Source: Aneurinibacillus terranovensis DSM 18919 (GTDB lineage Bacteria > Bacillota > Bacilli > Aneurinibacillales > Aneurinibacillaceae). Taken from it: a stretch of DNA of 39,664 nt. The notes below the pieces were generated by a model, which saw nothing but the letters and a program-made list of their open reading frames with translations, had not been told where the DNA came from and ran no database searches. Of this stretch, positions 25,262 to 33,234 are shown one piece after another. The position numbers and the translations under genes were made by a program. The number at the start of each line of letters is the position of its first letter. Positions within the stretch are counted from its first letter, which is position 1. The stretch covers positions 1 through 39,664 of the forward strand of contig NZ_AUMJ01000055.1 in the NCBI RefSeq assembly GCF_000430625.1. Direction: 5' to 3'.

Positions 25262-27616
25262 ATGCAGATCACGGATCGGATGTACGGAATGAATCAAGTT
25301 CCAACAACAGGGAAAGCGAATGAATTGCGCCAGGATCAGGTGGTAACCGCTAGCATAAAGCAAAAATTGTCTTCCAATGAAGCCGTGATTGATGTACAAG
25401 GACAAGAATATAAAGCAACCTTTGATCATGGGGTTCCGCCTGAACAGCAAGTTGATGTAAAAATTTTAGGACGTGATGGAGAGTCTCTTCAAGTACATAC
25501 CTTATCAAATACGGAAAATCCAAAAGCGCAAAATTCTTCTGAATCAAGGATTAAATCAATTTTGGATGATTACGGTGTAAAAGCTACACCTGAGATGAAA
25601 AAAGCGGTTATGACGCTCCTTGCAAACCGAGTACCCATTTCAAAAGAGACCATGCAAAACGTTCAGGAAATTATACAGAAAGGCGAAGGTACGATCAATC
25701 AAAAGCTGGAAATATTGAATCTGATGGGTAAGAAACAAATCTCCATTACACCTAAAAGTTATGAATCGGTGTTTCGAACGCTTAATGGGCCGGCACTTGA
25801 TCACATTTTAGAACAGCTTATAAAAGAAGCGCCTGATTCGCTACCACAAATATCGGGACAGCCCGGTGATAACCTTATTGTTAAACAAACAACTAATCAG
25901 AGGCCGGAGAATCAAGTACAGAACTCTGAATTGATCCAAAAATTGGCGCGGCTTGTTCTTGATATTCGCAACGTGGATACACCCCGGCCTTTAAGCCCTG
26001 TCACTGAAACTTTGGAACGGTTAGGGTCTGTTGTAGCCCTTGCCAATCAGGAGCTTGCTTCCGCTTTCGGGTTAATCGGGAATAGTAAAGGAGAAACTCA
26101 AAGTTTAACTCAGTGGGGTTCGCCCCCACGCAGTCCCAAGCAAATTGTAGCCGATCTTGTGCAAACCCTACGAAAGGCTGCCGCGGAGGAAGGGGTTTCC
26201 GATGAAGATGTACGTAAAATGGAACGGATTCTACAACAAGTCGAAGCGGAGTCTACCAGATTACCGAAGCCTAATAGAAGGACAGATTCCCTGACGTTAC
26301 CAGATGATAATAGCCAAACACTTCAGCAGCATATGGTAAATGAGTTGAAAGATTTGGAACAAATGTTCATACAATCAGGAGAGAGAGCAGCAGCCCTTAC
26401 GTCCGTACAAAGTGCAAATTTTGAACGGGTATCTCAATATATTCCGGATCGCCTTCGTGAGGTCGGCAGTGAATTTAACAAGATAAAGTCGGAAATTATT
26501 AATAATGTTTCACGTATGGGTCAGTTCCTGGAGAAGAATATTCCACAGGCCTCTTCCTATATTCAGCGGATTATCGAGCCTACCATTGAAATGGTAGATC
26601 GCCTTGTTACCAAAGGTGAATTTGCAATGTTTGCTGATATGGGGTTTGAACATGATGTACTGCGTATTAGTGGTGAACTTCAGCAGGTAAAGGGATTGCT
26701 GGAAAAAGGGAAGCAAGGGGAAGCTTTGCAGTCTTTTCAGCATATTCGTACCGAACTTGAAAAATTGAATTGGCAGCCGTCCTATACTAAAGTAGAGCGC
26801 GTTTTTTCTAAAATGACAGGTGATGGTTCCATGCAAAATCCATTTCAAGGATACGGGAGGGATTGGCAACAAGAAACGCTCTCCGGCCGAGGAGTTCAGG
26901 AGTGGATGCGCGGAATGGGTTTAAATCATGAGCGGGACGCTTTGGAATGGATGATACAGAGAGAAGGGCGAGAAGCCGGGCGGATGGATTCTCTTTCATC
27001 TCAACCTGGGAACGGTAAAGATGGTGGAGGCGGAATGCGTGAGGATGGACGCCCCCCGCAAAATTTTAAGTCCATGTTAATAGAAGGAATGGATAGCGCA
27101 GTTTCTATACGGGCGAAGGAGTTGATGGAGCAGGCGTTATCCAATGTAACCGGCCAGCAGCTCCTTTCTAAGCAAGAACCGGGAAACCCCGTGCAGTCAT
27201 TATATGCACAAATTCCCCTTCCGTGGGAGGAAGGAACAAAAGCCGTGAAAGTTCATGTTCAATCCAGAACGAACGGTACACAGATGGATTGGGAGAACAG
27301 CAGTTTATATTTTCTCCTGGATACACCGAAATATGGCGAGACCGGAATCGGGATCACGGTCGTAAATCGGGAGATGGCTGTGCGCATTCAGAATGATCAT
27401 CCGGATGTCCAGAAAGCATTTGAGCCCTACCTTCCTCGTTTAAAGGAAGAACTTCAAGGCATCGGTTACCGGATGAATGGCATAACATTCGGTTCGATTA
27501 CAACTATAGACTCGAATGAATTACAGGGTAAAAATGTGCCGACCGTAGACGCTAAGGATGCGAGAACCAGAGCAATTAAACAGTCTGCACAGGAAGGGAT
27601 CGATTTCTCTGTATGA
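25262..27616 (+). CDS. FliK-like hook-length-control-domain protein
   Basis: A 784-residue protein with a C-terminal domain of the FliK/Flg_hook type (about 645-755, including SLYFLLDTPKYGETGIGITVVNREMAVRIQNDHPDVQKAFEPYLPRLKEELQGIGY). A short beta-rich N-terminal domain (about 25-85, VVTASIKQKLSSNEAVIDVQGQEYKATF) precedes a long helical middle. The partner gene, coupled by an ATGA overlap, encodes an FlhB C-terminus-like protein, and FliK acts on FlhB in hook-length switching. This matches the B. subtilis ylqG/ylqH arrangement, whose role is unclear, rather than the true fliK of the fla/che operon. A Gln/Arg/Gly-rich stretch (about 570-610) is likely flexible. Confidence 0.75.
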   Translation: MQITDRMYGMNQVPTTGKANELRQDQVVTASIKQKLSSNEAVIDVQGQEYKATFDHGVPPEQQVDVKILGRDGESLQVHTLSNTENPKAQNSSESRIKSILDDYGVKATPEMKKAVMTLLANRVPISKETMQNVQEIIQKGEGTINQKLEILNLMGKKQISITPKSYESVFRTLNGPALDHILEQLIKEAPDSLPQISGQPGDNLIVKQTTNQRPENQVQNSELIQKLARLVLDIRNVDTPRPLSPVTETLERLGSVVALANQELASAFGLIGNSKGETQSLTQWGSPPRSPKQIVADLVQTLRKAAAEEGVSDEDVRKMERILQQVEAESTRLPKPNRRTDSLTLPDDNSQTLQQHMVNELKDLEQMFIQSGERAAALTSVQSANFERVSQYIPDRLREVGSEFNKIKSEIINNVSRMGQFLEKNIPQASSYIQRIIEPTIEMVDRLVTKGEFAMFADMGFEHDVLRISGELQQVKGLLEKGKQGEALQSFQHIRTELEKLNWQPSYTKVERVFSKMTGDGSMQNPFQGYGRDWQQETLSGRGVQEWMRGMGLNHERDALEWMIQREGREAGRMDSLSSQPGNGKDGGGGMREDGRPPQNFKSMLIEGMDSAVSIRAKELMEQALSNVTGQQLLSKQEPGNPVQSLYAQIPLPWEEGTKAVKVHVQSRTNGTQMDWENSSLYFLLDTPKYGETGIGITVVNREMAVRIQNDHPDVQKAFEPYLPRLKEELQGIGYRMNGITFGSITTIDSNELQGKNVPTVDAKDARTRAIKQSAQEGIDFSV

Positions 27617-28035
27617 TCTATAAACATTTTCAACGAAATAAAAAACAGGGTATTCCAACCCAGGCTGCCGTGATTCGTTATGACAAAGAGAAGGAAGCTC
27701 CTACAGTTGTGGCGCAAGGGCGCGGCGAAGTCGCACAGAAAATTATTGTACAGGCAAAAAAACATGATATCCCGCTTCAGGAGGACGCCCTTCTATTAGA
27801 GAATTTGTTAGAACTTGATTTAGGACATAACGTTCCACCGCAGCTCTACCAGGTGGTAGCCGAGGTGCTGTTGCTTGTGCGGAGGGCGAATATGGGGGAA
27901 AATGGTTTGAAATCCAATCCTGTACGTTCCATCCTTCAGAATACGCCTTATTGGGAAGAAGATGAATTGAATGATAATAGAGAAGTGGATGACATTACTA
28001 TTGAAGATTTGTTACGTATGATACGAAAGATATAA
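27613..28035 (+). CDS. Soluble FlhB C-terminal-domain homologue (YlqH-like)
   Basis: A 140-residue protein that matches the cytoplasmic domain of FlhB/YscU without the membrane part. The conserved run AAVIRYDKEKEAPTVVAQGRGEVAQKIIVQAKKHDIPLQEDALLLENLLELDLGHNVPPQLYQVVAEVLL (about 18-88) is typical of the FlhB-C fold. The NPTH self-cleavage motif is absent, so it cannot autocleave. The extra acidic tail (about 100-140) is not part of the fold. It starts inside the stop of the FliK-like gene, implying joint action. An export-gate accessory role is inference. Confidence 0.85.
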   Translation: MIYKHFQRNKKQGIPTQAAVIRYDKEKEAPTVVAQGRGEVAQKIIVQAKKHDIPLQEDALLLENLLELDLGHNVPPQLYQVVAEVLLLVRRANMGENGLKSNPVRSILQNTPYWEEDELNDNREVDDITIEDLLRMIRKI

Positions 28036-28072
28036 GCATAATCTTCTGTGAATCAAGTTTTATTGTACGACT

Positions 28073-28098
28073 TAATTTTTAAGATAATTTTCCGATAT
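28073..28098 (+). promoter_or_regulatory. Sigma-D promoter for the second fliS and flagellin
   Basis: TAAT (28073-28076), 14 bases, TCCGATAT (28091-28098). The -10 matches the consensus at 7 of 8 positions. Confidence 0.62.
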
Positions 28099-28141
28099 AT
28101 AGTAATGAATAAAACATGTTGAGAATTATAGGGGGATTACC

Positions 28142-28621
28142 ATGAAGGAGATTACTCTGCAGAATGTAGAGTTAAGTGATATCCATGATCGGCCCGAATT
28201 AATAACGTCCCTGCTTTATAAAAAACTGTTGCAAAAGATTGATGAAGCGATCATCGAGATAGATGATAAAAAGTTTGATAAAGCGAATTATTCTATGCAG
28301 TTATGCAATGACCTATTAACACGCCTTGGATTTGGGATAAAATATGAGGCGGGTATCATTGCAGATCGCTTGGAAATGCTTTATCAGTATTTGTTTGATT
28401 TAATCATTTTGGCTAATTTGAAAAAAGATACGGCATTGCTTTCCGAAGCCAAAAAAATTATCGGTGATTTAGATGAAGCCTGGGATATTGCGATGAAAAA
28501 AGAAAAAAGTGTTCCTTATTCATCCAAATCTCAAGCATGCACGCCTTCATTACCCATTAATCCTTATCAACAACGTGAAATTTTACAGGAAGCCTATGAT
28601 TTGAAAAATACGAGGGAATAA
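28142..28621 (+). CDS. Second FliS-like flagellin chaperone
   Basis: A 159-residue FliS-family protein. The helices RPELITSLLYKKLLQKIDEAIIEIDDKKFDKANYSMQLCNDLLTRL and ADRLEMLYQYLFDLIILANLKKDTALLSEAKKIIGDLDEAWDIAM align by eye with the fliS product above. It differs in lacking the QYQQN N-terminal motif and in having a tail of about 35 residues (PINPYQQREILQEAYDLKN). The gene is 39 bases upstream of flagellin 2 under one sigma-D promoter, so it is probably that flagellin's own chaperone. AGGGGG ribosome site. Confidence 0.82.
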   Translation: MKEITLQNVELSDIHDRPELITSLLYKKLLQKIDEAIIEIDDKKFDKANYSMQLCNDLLTRLGFGIKYEAGIIADRLEMLYQYLFDLIILANLKKDTALLSEAKKIIGDLDEAWDIAMKKEKSVPYSSKSQACTPSLPINPYQQREILQEAYDLKNTRE

Positions 28622-28660
28622 ATGTTGTTCTACTACAAAAATATTTAAGGAGTGTTATTT

Positions 28661-29902
28661 ATGCGTATTAATCATAATATTGCCGCGTTAAATGCCTATT
28701 CACAATTAACTCAAAATCAAAATGCCACTCAAAAGGTTTTGGAAAAACTCTCCTCGGGCTTAAGAATTAATCGTGCAGCAGATGATGCGGCTGGCCTGGC
28801 TATTTCTGAAAAAATGCGTGGTCAAATTAGTGGGTTAGATCAAGCAAATCGAAATGCTCAAGATGGTATTTCACTGATTCAAACTGCTGAAGGTGCTTTA
28901 AATGAAACCCAAGCTATTCTACAGCGTATGCGTGAACTAGCTGTTCAATCATCCAATGATACTAATACGGACCAAGATCGACAAAATATCCAATTGGAAA
29001 TGACGCAATTAGAAAATGGAATTGACCAGATTGGTAATACAACTCAATTCAATACCAAAAGCTTATTAGATGGTTCTATGGGGAAAAAAGTAAATGTAGC
29101 TGTTGCTAACATCAACACAAGTAATGTTATTAAAGATGCCGGTGGTGCAGCTACTCTTGGCAGCCTTGCTATAAATCTCCAAGACGCAAATGGTAACAGT
29201 CTTGGCATTGCTGTAGGCGATACTGTTACAGTTTCTTGGGTAATTAACGGTACTACTAAGTCTGCTAACTTGCTAGTTACAGGAGCCACTAAAGTTAGTG
29301 ACATCGGTGCATTAGCTGCTGACGGTGCGCTTACAGTAAACGGTAACGGACAAATGGTTGAAACAGCCACTATTCCTGGATTAGCTGGTGCAGTTAATGG
29401 TTTTACAATTTCTGTTAAAGATTCTACAGGTAATACTCGTGAAGCTGCTACAAATGTTCTTTCTTCTTTCGCTGAAACTACAGCAGCTGAGGATGTTCGA
29501 GCTGATGGTAGTGCATCTCTCCAGGTCGGAGCAAATGGAAATGAAAACCTTATAATTGACATTAATGATATGAGAGCATTAGCTCTTGGGGTAAATGGAC
29601 TTAAAGTTACCACACAAAATGAAGCCAATACGGCAATTAAAGTCATTGATACAGCCATTCAAAAAGTTTCTGCAGAACGTGCAAAACTTGGTGCATTCCA
29701 AAATCGATTAGACCATACAATTAACAACATAACGACTTCTTCTCAAAACCTTTCTGGGGCTGAATCACGTATACGTGATGCGGATATGGCGCAGGAAATG
29801 ACCGAATTCACAAAACTCAACATCATCAACCAATCTGCCACCGCGATGCTTGCCCAGGCCAACCAGCTGCCACAGGGCGTACTTCAGCTACTTAAAGGAT
29901 AA
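28661..29902 (+). CDS. Flagellin 2
   Basis: A 413-residue flagellin with the standard start MRINHNIAALNAYSQL, LSSGLRINRAADDAAGLAISEKMRGQISGL, and end SATAMLAQANQLPQGVLQLLKG. The outer domain (about 145-300) is homologous to that of flagellin 1 but diverged; both share GNSLGI, ISVxDSTG and GANGxxNL(I/K)xDINDMRA. The start at 28661 follows TAAGGAG; the GTG at 28652 lies in that site. Its leader has no loop-GGA CsrA hairpin like that of hag, so it may escape the FliW/CsrA switch. The ends are nearer the consensus flagellin than those of flagellin 1. Confidence 0.95.
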   Translation: MRINHNIAALNAYSQLTQNQNATQKVLEKLSSGLRINRAADDAAGLAISEKMRGQISGLDQANRNAQDGISLIQTAEGALNETQAILQRMRELAVQSSNDTNTDQDRQNIQLEMTQLENGIDQIGNTTQFNTKSLLDGSMGKKVNVAVANINTSNVIKDAGGAATLGSLAINLQDANGNSLGIAVGDTVTVSWVINGTTKSANLLVTGATKVSDIGALAADGALTVNGNGQMVETATIPGLAGAVNGFTISVKDSTGNTREAATNVLSSFAETTAAEDVRADGSASLQVGANGNENLIIDINDMRALALGVNGLKVTTQNEANTAIKVIDTAIQKVSAERAKLGAFQNRLDHTINNITTSSQNLSGAESRIRDADMAQEMTEFTKLNIINQSATAMLAQANQLPQGVLQLLKG

Positions 29903-29936
29903 CCACTAACATTCTTCTTAAACAAGCCAGCCAAAT

Positions 29937-29983
29937 AAAACAGCCTGCGTCCGAAAGAAACGTAATTGGATGCAGGCTGTTTT
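29937..29983. terminator. Bidirectional terminator between flagellin 2 and the secreted protein gene
   Basis: AAAACAGCCTGCGTCC and GGATGCAGGCTGTTTT pair over 16 bases (one wobble) around a 15-base loop. The flanking A and T runs make it an intrinsic terminator on both strands, which suits convergent genes. Confidence 0.88.
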
Positions 29984-30005
29984 GGTGTGTTCTCCAGCTC
30001 TTTTT

Positions 30006-30818
30006 TTACAGAGAGCTACTCGATGTATCAGTGGTTGCGCCGTTATTGGTGTTAGTAGCGCTGTTGTCGGTGCTGGTCGCGCTGTTGTCAGTGGTAGTAG
30101 CGCTGTTATTGGTGTTAGCTGTGCTGTTATCCGTGTTTGCCGTACTGTTGTCCGCTGCCTTTGCCCCGCGGTCCTTGTCCTGCCATGTTTGTTCAACCAT
30201 CTTGGTCAGGCGCTCTTTATCCTTTTGCAGCAGCTTATTCAGTAAGTCGTCTTCGCTGACTCCTTTGCTGTTCGCAATTTGAACGAGAGTTTTTCCGGAT
30301 TGTAATTGAGTGAGGACGTCTTGTGCGTTCATTCCCAGGACAGACGCGACATCGTTGAATGAGCCTTCTCGACCCTCGTGTTCTCCTCTAAAGCCAAATC
30401 CGCCTTTATTTTCTACCATCTTTTTCATTTGATTCGGCAGGTCCGCCTTCTTCTGATCCGCTTGCGCCTGTGTTAGTTTGCCAGCTTGTACGGCCTTGTC
30501 TAATCTTTGCGAAGCTTGATTTACCAGTAAATCAATCACTTGTTGTTCTTGTACTCCTTGCGCAGCGGCGATATCAGCCAGGGATTTACCACCTTTTACA
30601 TCCTGCTGGAGCGTGGTGGCATCCAGCTTCAACAACGAGAGAAGTTCTTGATTGTCAAAATGGCCGGTGTGCTTGTGAGCGGAAGCTTCCTGCTTGGCCG
30701 CTGACGAACTTGAAGTGGAAGGGGAAGTTGTAATGGTGGCAGCGAAAGCAGAACTTGCCATGGCTACGGCAGCCACCCCGGCCATTCCAATCGAAGCGAA
30801 AGAAAATATTTTTTTCAT
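30006..30818 (-). CDS. Secreted helical protein with heptapeptide-repeat tail
   Basis: A 270-residue exported protein. A Sec signal peptide (MKKIFSFASIGMAGVAAVAMASSAFA, about 1-26) is followed by two related helical modules. Each starts with a leucine-rich helix and contains a G-K-S/T-L-x-x-I-A-x-x-x-G-V motif (GKSLADIAAAQGV about 77-89, GKTLVQIANSKGV about 175-187). The tail (223-264) is six heptads of the kind DNSATNT. The function is not known; similar modules occur in secreted proteins of Bacillales. Histidines cluster near 48-53 (HKHTGH). A response-regulator-like box lies upstream (30863-30895), shared with two neighbouring promoters. Confidence 0.8.
   Translation of the reverse strand: MKKIFSFASIGMAGVAAVAMASSAFAATITTSPSTSSSSAAKQEASAHKHTGHFDNQELLSLLKLDATTLQQDVKGGKSLADIAAAQGVQEQQVIDLLVNQASQRLDKAVQAGKLTQAQADQKKADLPNQMKKMVENKGGFGFRGEHEGREGSFNDVASVLGMNAQDVLTQLQSGKTLVQIANSKGVSEDDLLNKLLQKDKERLTKMVEQTWQDKDRGAKAADNSTANTDNSTANTNNSATTTDNSATSTDNSATNTNNGATTDTSSSSL
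30027..30152 (-). repeat. 21-bp tandem repeat encoding six heptapeptides
   Basis: Six in-frame copies of a 21-base unit encode DNSTANT, DNSTANT, NNSATTT, DNSATST, DNSATNT and NNGATTD. The unit length keeps frame, so copy number can change without frameshift. Confidence 0.85.
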
Positions 30819-30862
30819 AAGTGTACACTCCTTACAATGATGGTTTGCTTGGTACGGCTCTT

Positions 30863-30895
30863 ACTTTAGATAAGATCGGTGAAAAAACGGTGAAA
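30863..30895 (-). promoter_or_regulatory. Direct-repeat box and -10 for the secreted protein gene
   Basis: On the minus strand TTTCAC (30895-30890), 3 bases, TTTTTCAC (30886-30879), then 10 bases and a -10-like TAAAGT (30868-30863). The repeat half-sites are 11 bases apart, as expected for an OmpR-type dimer. The same box with the same 10-base spacing stands before the response regulator and the heme-protein gene. Confidence 0.6.
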
Positions 30896-30963
30896 TTTTT
30901 GCAGGGAAAGGTATTTTTTGTGAAAATAGAGAGGTGATATTGGTGGCCTAACCCATTAGAGGA

Positions 30964-30996
30964 TTTTACTTATTTTTCACGAAGATTATTTACAAT
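30964..30996 (+). promoter_or_regulatory. Direct-repeat box and -10 for the two-component operon
   Basis: TTTTAC (30964-30969), 3 bases, TTTTTCAC (30973-30980), then 10 bases and TACAAT (30991-30996). It implies autoregulation of the operon. No independent -35 is apparent; the second half-site occupies that place. Confidence 0.6.
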
Positions 30997-31105
30997 CGTT
31001 CGGAAGGAAAATCAAATTTTCATGGCTTTTCAGCGGCAGCCTTGATCTGAAAATCAGGAACTTTCACAGAAAAGAAACGTTAGTTTTTCATAAGGAGTGG
31101 TTTTT

Positions 31106-31780
31106 TTGAATATTTTATTGGCTGAAGATGATATGCGCCTCGGAGAACTGGTTGTTCATCTTTTGCGAAAAAAAGGAGGATACCAGGTAGAATGGGTAAC
31201 GGAGGGAGATGATGTGTACGAGTATGCCACACAATCCCATTATGACGTACTTATTCTCGACTGGATGCTGCCTGGCGAAGAAGGGATTAGTATATGTGCG
31301 CGCCTGCGCAAAGAAGGGTATTCAGGGCCAATTATTATGTTGACGGCAAAGGACGCCGTTCAGGATCGGGTCACGGGATTGGACGCCGGAGCGGACGACT
31401 ATTTGGTCAAACCGTTCGAGGTAGATGAACTTCTTGCGAGAATACGCGCGTTGGGCCGCCGCAATTATGCCCCGATTCAGGAGCAAATCGTTCAGCTGCA
31501 AAATATTATAGTCAATCTTACAAACCGCACTGTCTCGTACGGAGAAGAAGAAATTCTGTTAACACCACGGGAATTTCAACTATTGGATTTATTTATTCGA
31601 AATAAAGGGCAGGTTTTATCCCGGGAGGTCATCTATGACAGAGTCTGGGGGTATGATTCCGACGCGTCTATAAAAACTATCGATGCTACGGTTAAATTGC
31701 TTCGCAAGAAATTACACGGCCCCGGCCAAAAGGACATGATTCAGAGCATTCGTGGGGTGGGATACAAACTTGACATTTAA
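31106..31780 (+). CDS. OmpR-family response regulator
   Basis: A 224-residue regulator with a receiver domain (E7-D8-D9 acidic pocket in LLAEDDMRL, phosphorylated D52 in LILDWMLP, K near 101 in YLVKPFE) and a C-terminal winged-helix Trans_reg_C domain (ILLTPREFQLLDLFIRNKGQVLSREVIYDRVWG ... IQSIRGVGYKL). The TTG at 31106 follows AAGGAG at 8 bases; the in-frame GTG at 31097 overlaps that site. The sensor kinase gene overlaps its 3' end. It probably binds the TTTCAC-N3-TTTTTCAC boxes before this operon and both flanking genes. Confidence 0.93.
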   Translation: MNILLAEDDMRLGELVVHLLRKKGGYQVEWVTEGDDVYEYATQSHYDVLILDWMLPGEEGISICARLRKEGYSGPIIMLTAKDAVQDRVTGLDAGADDYLVKPFEVDELLARIRALGRRNYAPIQEQIVQLQNIIVNLTNRTVSYGEEEILLTPREFQLLDLFIRNKGQVLSREVIYDRVWGYDSDASIKTIDATVKLLRKKLHGPGQKDMIQSIRGVGYKLDI

Positions 31781-33152
31781 ATGGATATCACGCATTCGTG
31801 ATTGGAAAAAAGACCTGTTTATTCATACGCAAAATCGGCTCACCTTTCAATACAGCGTATTAATTACGGTTTTTCTTATGCTGTTCATCACTATTGTTTA
31901 CTTTTTGGTCAATACAACCGTTTCATTTGAACAAAGGCTGCAGCTCCAATCAACGGCCGACCAGCAGGCGGATGGAATCAGAAGTGCCCTGAAAGACCGG
32001 TTACTTAGTCCGGAGGAGCTGGAGAATATAACGGGGAATCAGGAGAATAGCAACCAATTCTTCTATTATGTAGTGAGCCCAAATGGACAACTGCTGGTTG
32101 GAGAGGAAGCTATTCACCCGTTACGGCCGGATCTTTTACATCTTGTACAGGGATGGGTACCTGAAATGAACGAAATTCGCTTTGGAACGGTTATCGCTCA
32201 CCCTCATGGACGTCACCATGGAGACGAAAAGCATCCGATTGATTTGATGATGACCGGGCGGGCTATTTATCAGGGGGATAAAGTAGTCGCGGTTTTTTAT
32301 ATAGGCAAGGACATTTCGTTTTATGATCAGTTGGTTCATCAACTGCTCGTTACGCTTGTTACATTAGGGATTTTATTTTTGGGAATTGCGTTTCTGCTTA
32401 GCTATTTTATGTCCAAACGCGCCATGGTTCCCATTCGAACATCGTTCAATCGGCAGCGGGAATTCGTCGCGGATGCTTCCCACGAGTTAAGGACTCCGCT
32501 CAGTATTCTGCACTCGTCTCTTGACGTTCTTGAGATGGAGGAAGGGGATTATATGTCGGAGTTTTCCCGAAACGTATTGTTTACGATGAAGGATGAAGTC
32601 AGGCGGATGACCAATTTGGTTGGTGATTTATTAACGCTGGCGCGTTCGGATTCCGGGGTGCCTGATCTTCGGTATGAAAGCTTTGATTTGATACCATCTG
32701 CGGAACAATTGGTTCGGTCTACGCAAACCCTTGCAGACTCGAAAAACATCCGGCTGCATTTACACACCCCCACAGCAATAACGGTGCACGGCGACCATGA
32801 AAGACTCAAACAATTGCTTTATATTCTGCTGGATAATGCGATCAAATACACGCCAAATGGGGGAGAGGTTACTCTTACTCTTTCCGAGCAAACGTATGAT
32901 AAACAACCGGCTTTATGTATCGCCGTGCAGGATACCGGTGTGGGCATCCCGCTGGGGGAACAAAAACATATATTTGACCGGTTTTACAGAGTCGATAAAA
33001 ACAGGTCCAGGCAAATGGGGGGGACAGGCCTCGGTCTGGCTATCGCCAAGTGGATTGTGGAAGCCCACCATGGAACGATTCAGGTTTCCAGTACGCCCGG
33101 GCAAGGAAGCACATTTACCGTCCTCATTCCTATCGTTCAGCAAAAAACGTAA
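31770..33152 (+). CDS. Membrane sensor histidine kinase with His-rich extracellular loop
   Basis: A 460-residue kinase with two membrane helices (about 29-48 and 192-214) that enclose an extracytoplasmic sensor domain of about 140 residues. Inside it lies a histidine cluster, HPHGRHHGDEKH (144-155), suggestive of metal sensing. The DHp H-box is ASHELRTPL with H238. The ATPase domain has the N-box LLDNAIKYTPNGG, G1 DTGVGIP, F-box FDRFYRVDKNRSR and G2 GGTGLGLAI. I chose TTG 31770, which has GGGGTGGG 8 bases upstream; GTG 31752 is possible. It overlaps the regulator gene by 11 bases. Confidence 0.92.
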   Translation: MTFKWISRIRDWKKDLFIHTQNRLTFQYSVLITVFLMLFITIVYFLVNTTVSFEQRLQLQSTADQQADGIRSALKDRLLSPEELENITGNQENSNQFFYYVVSPNGQLLVGEEAIHPLRPDLLHLVQGWVPEMNEIRFGTVIAHPHGRHHGDEKHPIDLMMTGRAIYQGDKVVAVFYIGKDISFYDQLVHQLLVTLVTLGILFLGIAFLLSYFMSKRAMVPIRTSFNRQREFVADASHELRTPLSILHSSLDVLEMEEGDYMSEFSRNVLFTMKDEVRRMTNLVGDLLTLARSDSGVPDLRYESFDLIPSAEQLVRSTQTLADSKNIRLHLHTPTAITVHGDHERLKQLLYILLDNAIKYTPNGGEVTLTLSEQTYDKQPALCIAVQDTGVGIPLGEQKHIFDRFYRVDKNRSRQMGGTGLGLAIAKWIVEAHHGTIQVSSTPGQGSTFTVLIPIVQQKT

Positions 33153-33184
33153 CGTCGTAATCCGTTGTGTTTTTTCGTTAGGGG

Positions 33185-33217
33185 TTTCACTCATTTTTCA
33201 CTTTTCTTTTCTATAAT
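33185..33217 (+). promoter_or_regulatory. Direct-repeat box and -10 for the di-heme protein gene
   Basis: TTTCAC (33185-33190), 3 bases, TTTTTCAC (33194-33201), then 10 bases and TATAAT (33212-33217). It has the same layout as the boxes before the response regulator and the secreted protein gene. There is no sigma-A -35, so activation is expected. Confidence 0.62.
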
Positions 33218-33234
33218 GAAGTTCGTTGAAAAAA

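Noticed and set aside
29044-29658. 204-codon open frame antisense to flagellin 2
   Set aside because: It is the mirror of a strongly biased Ala/Thr/Asn-rich coding region, has no ribosome site and no family resemblance.
30027-30152. CRISPR-like or non-coding tandem array
   Set aside because: The 21-base units are contiguous, without spacers, and in frame with a secreted protein gene.
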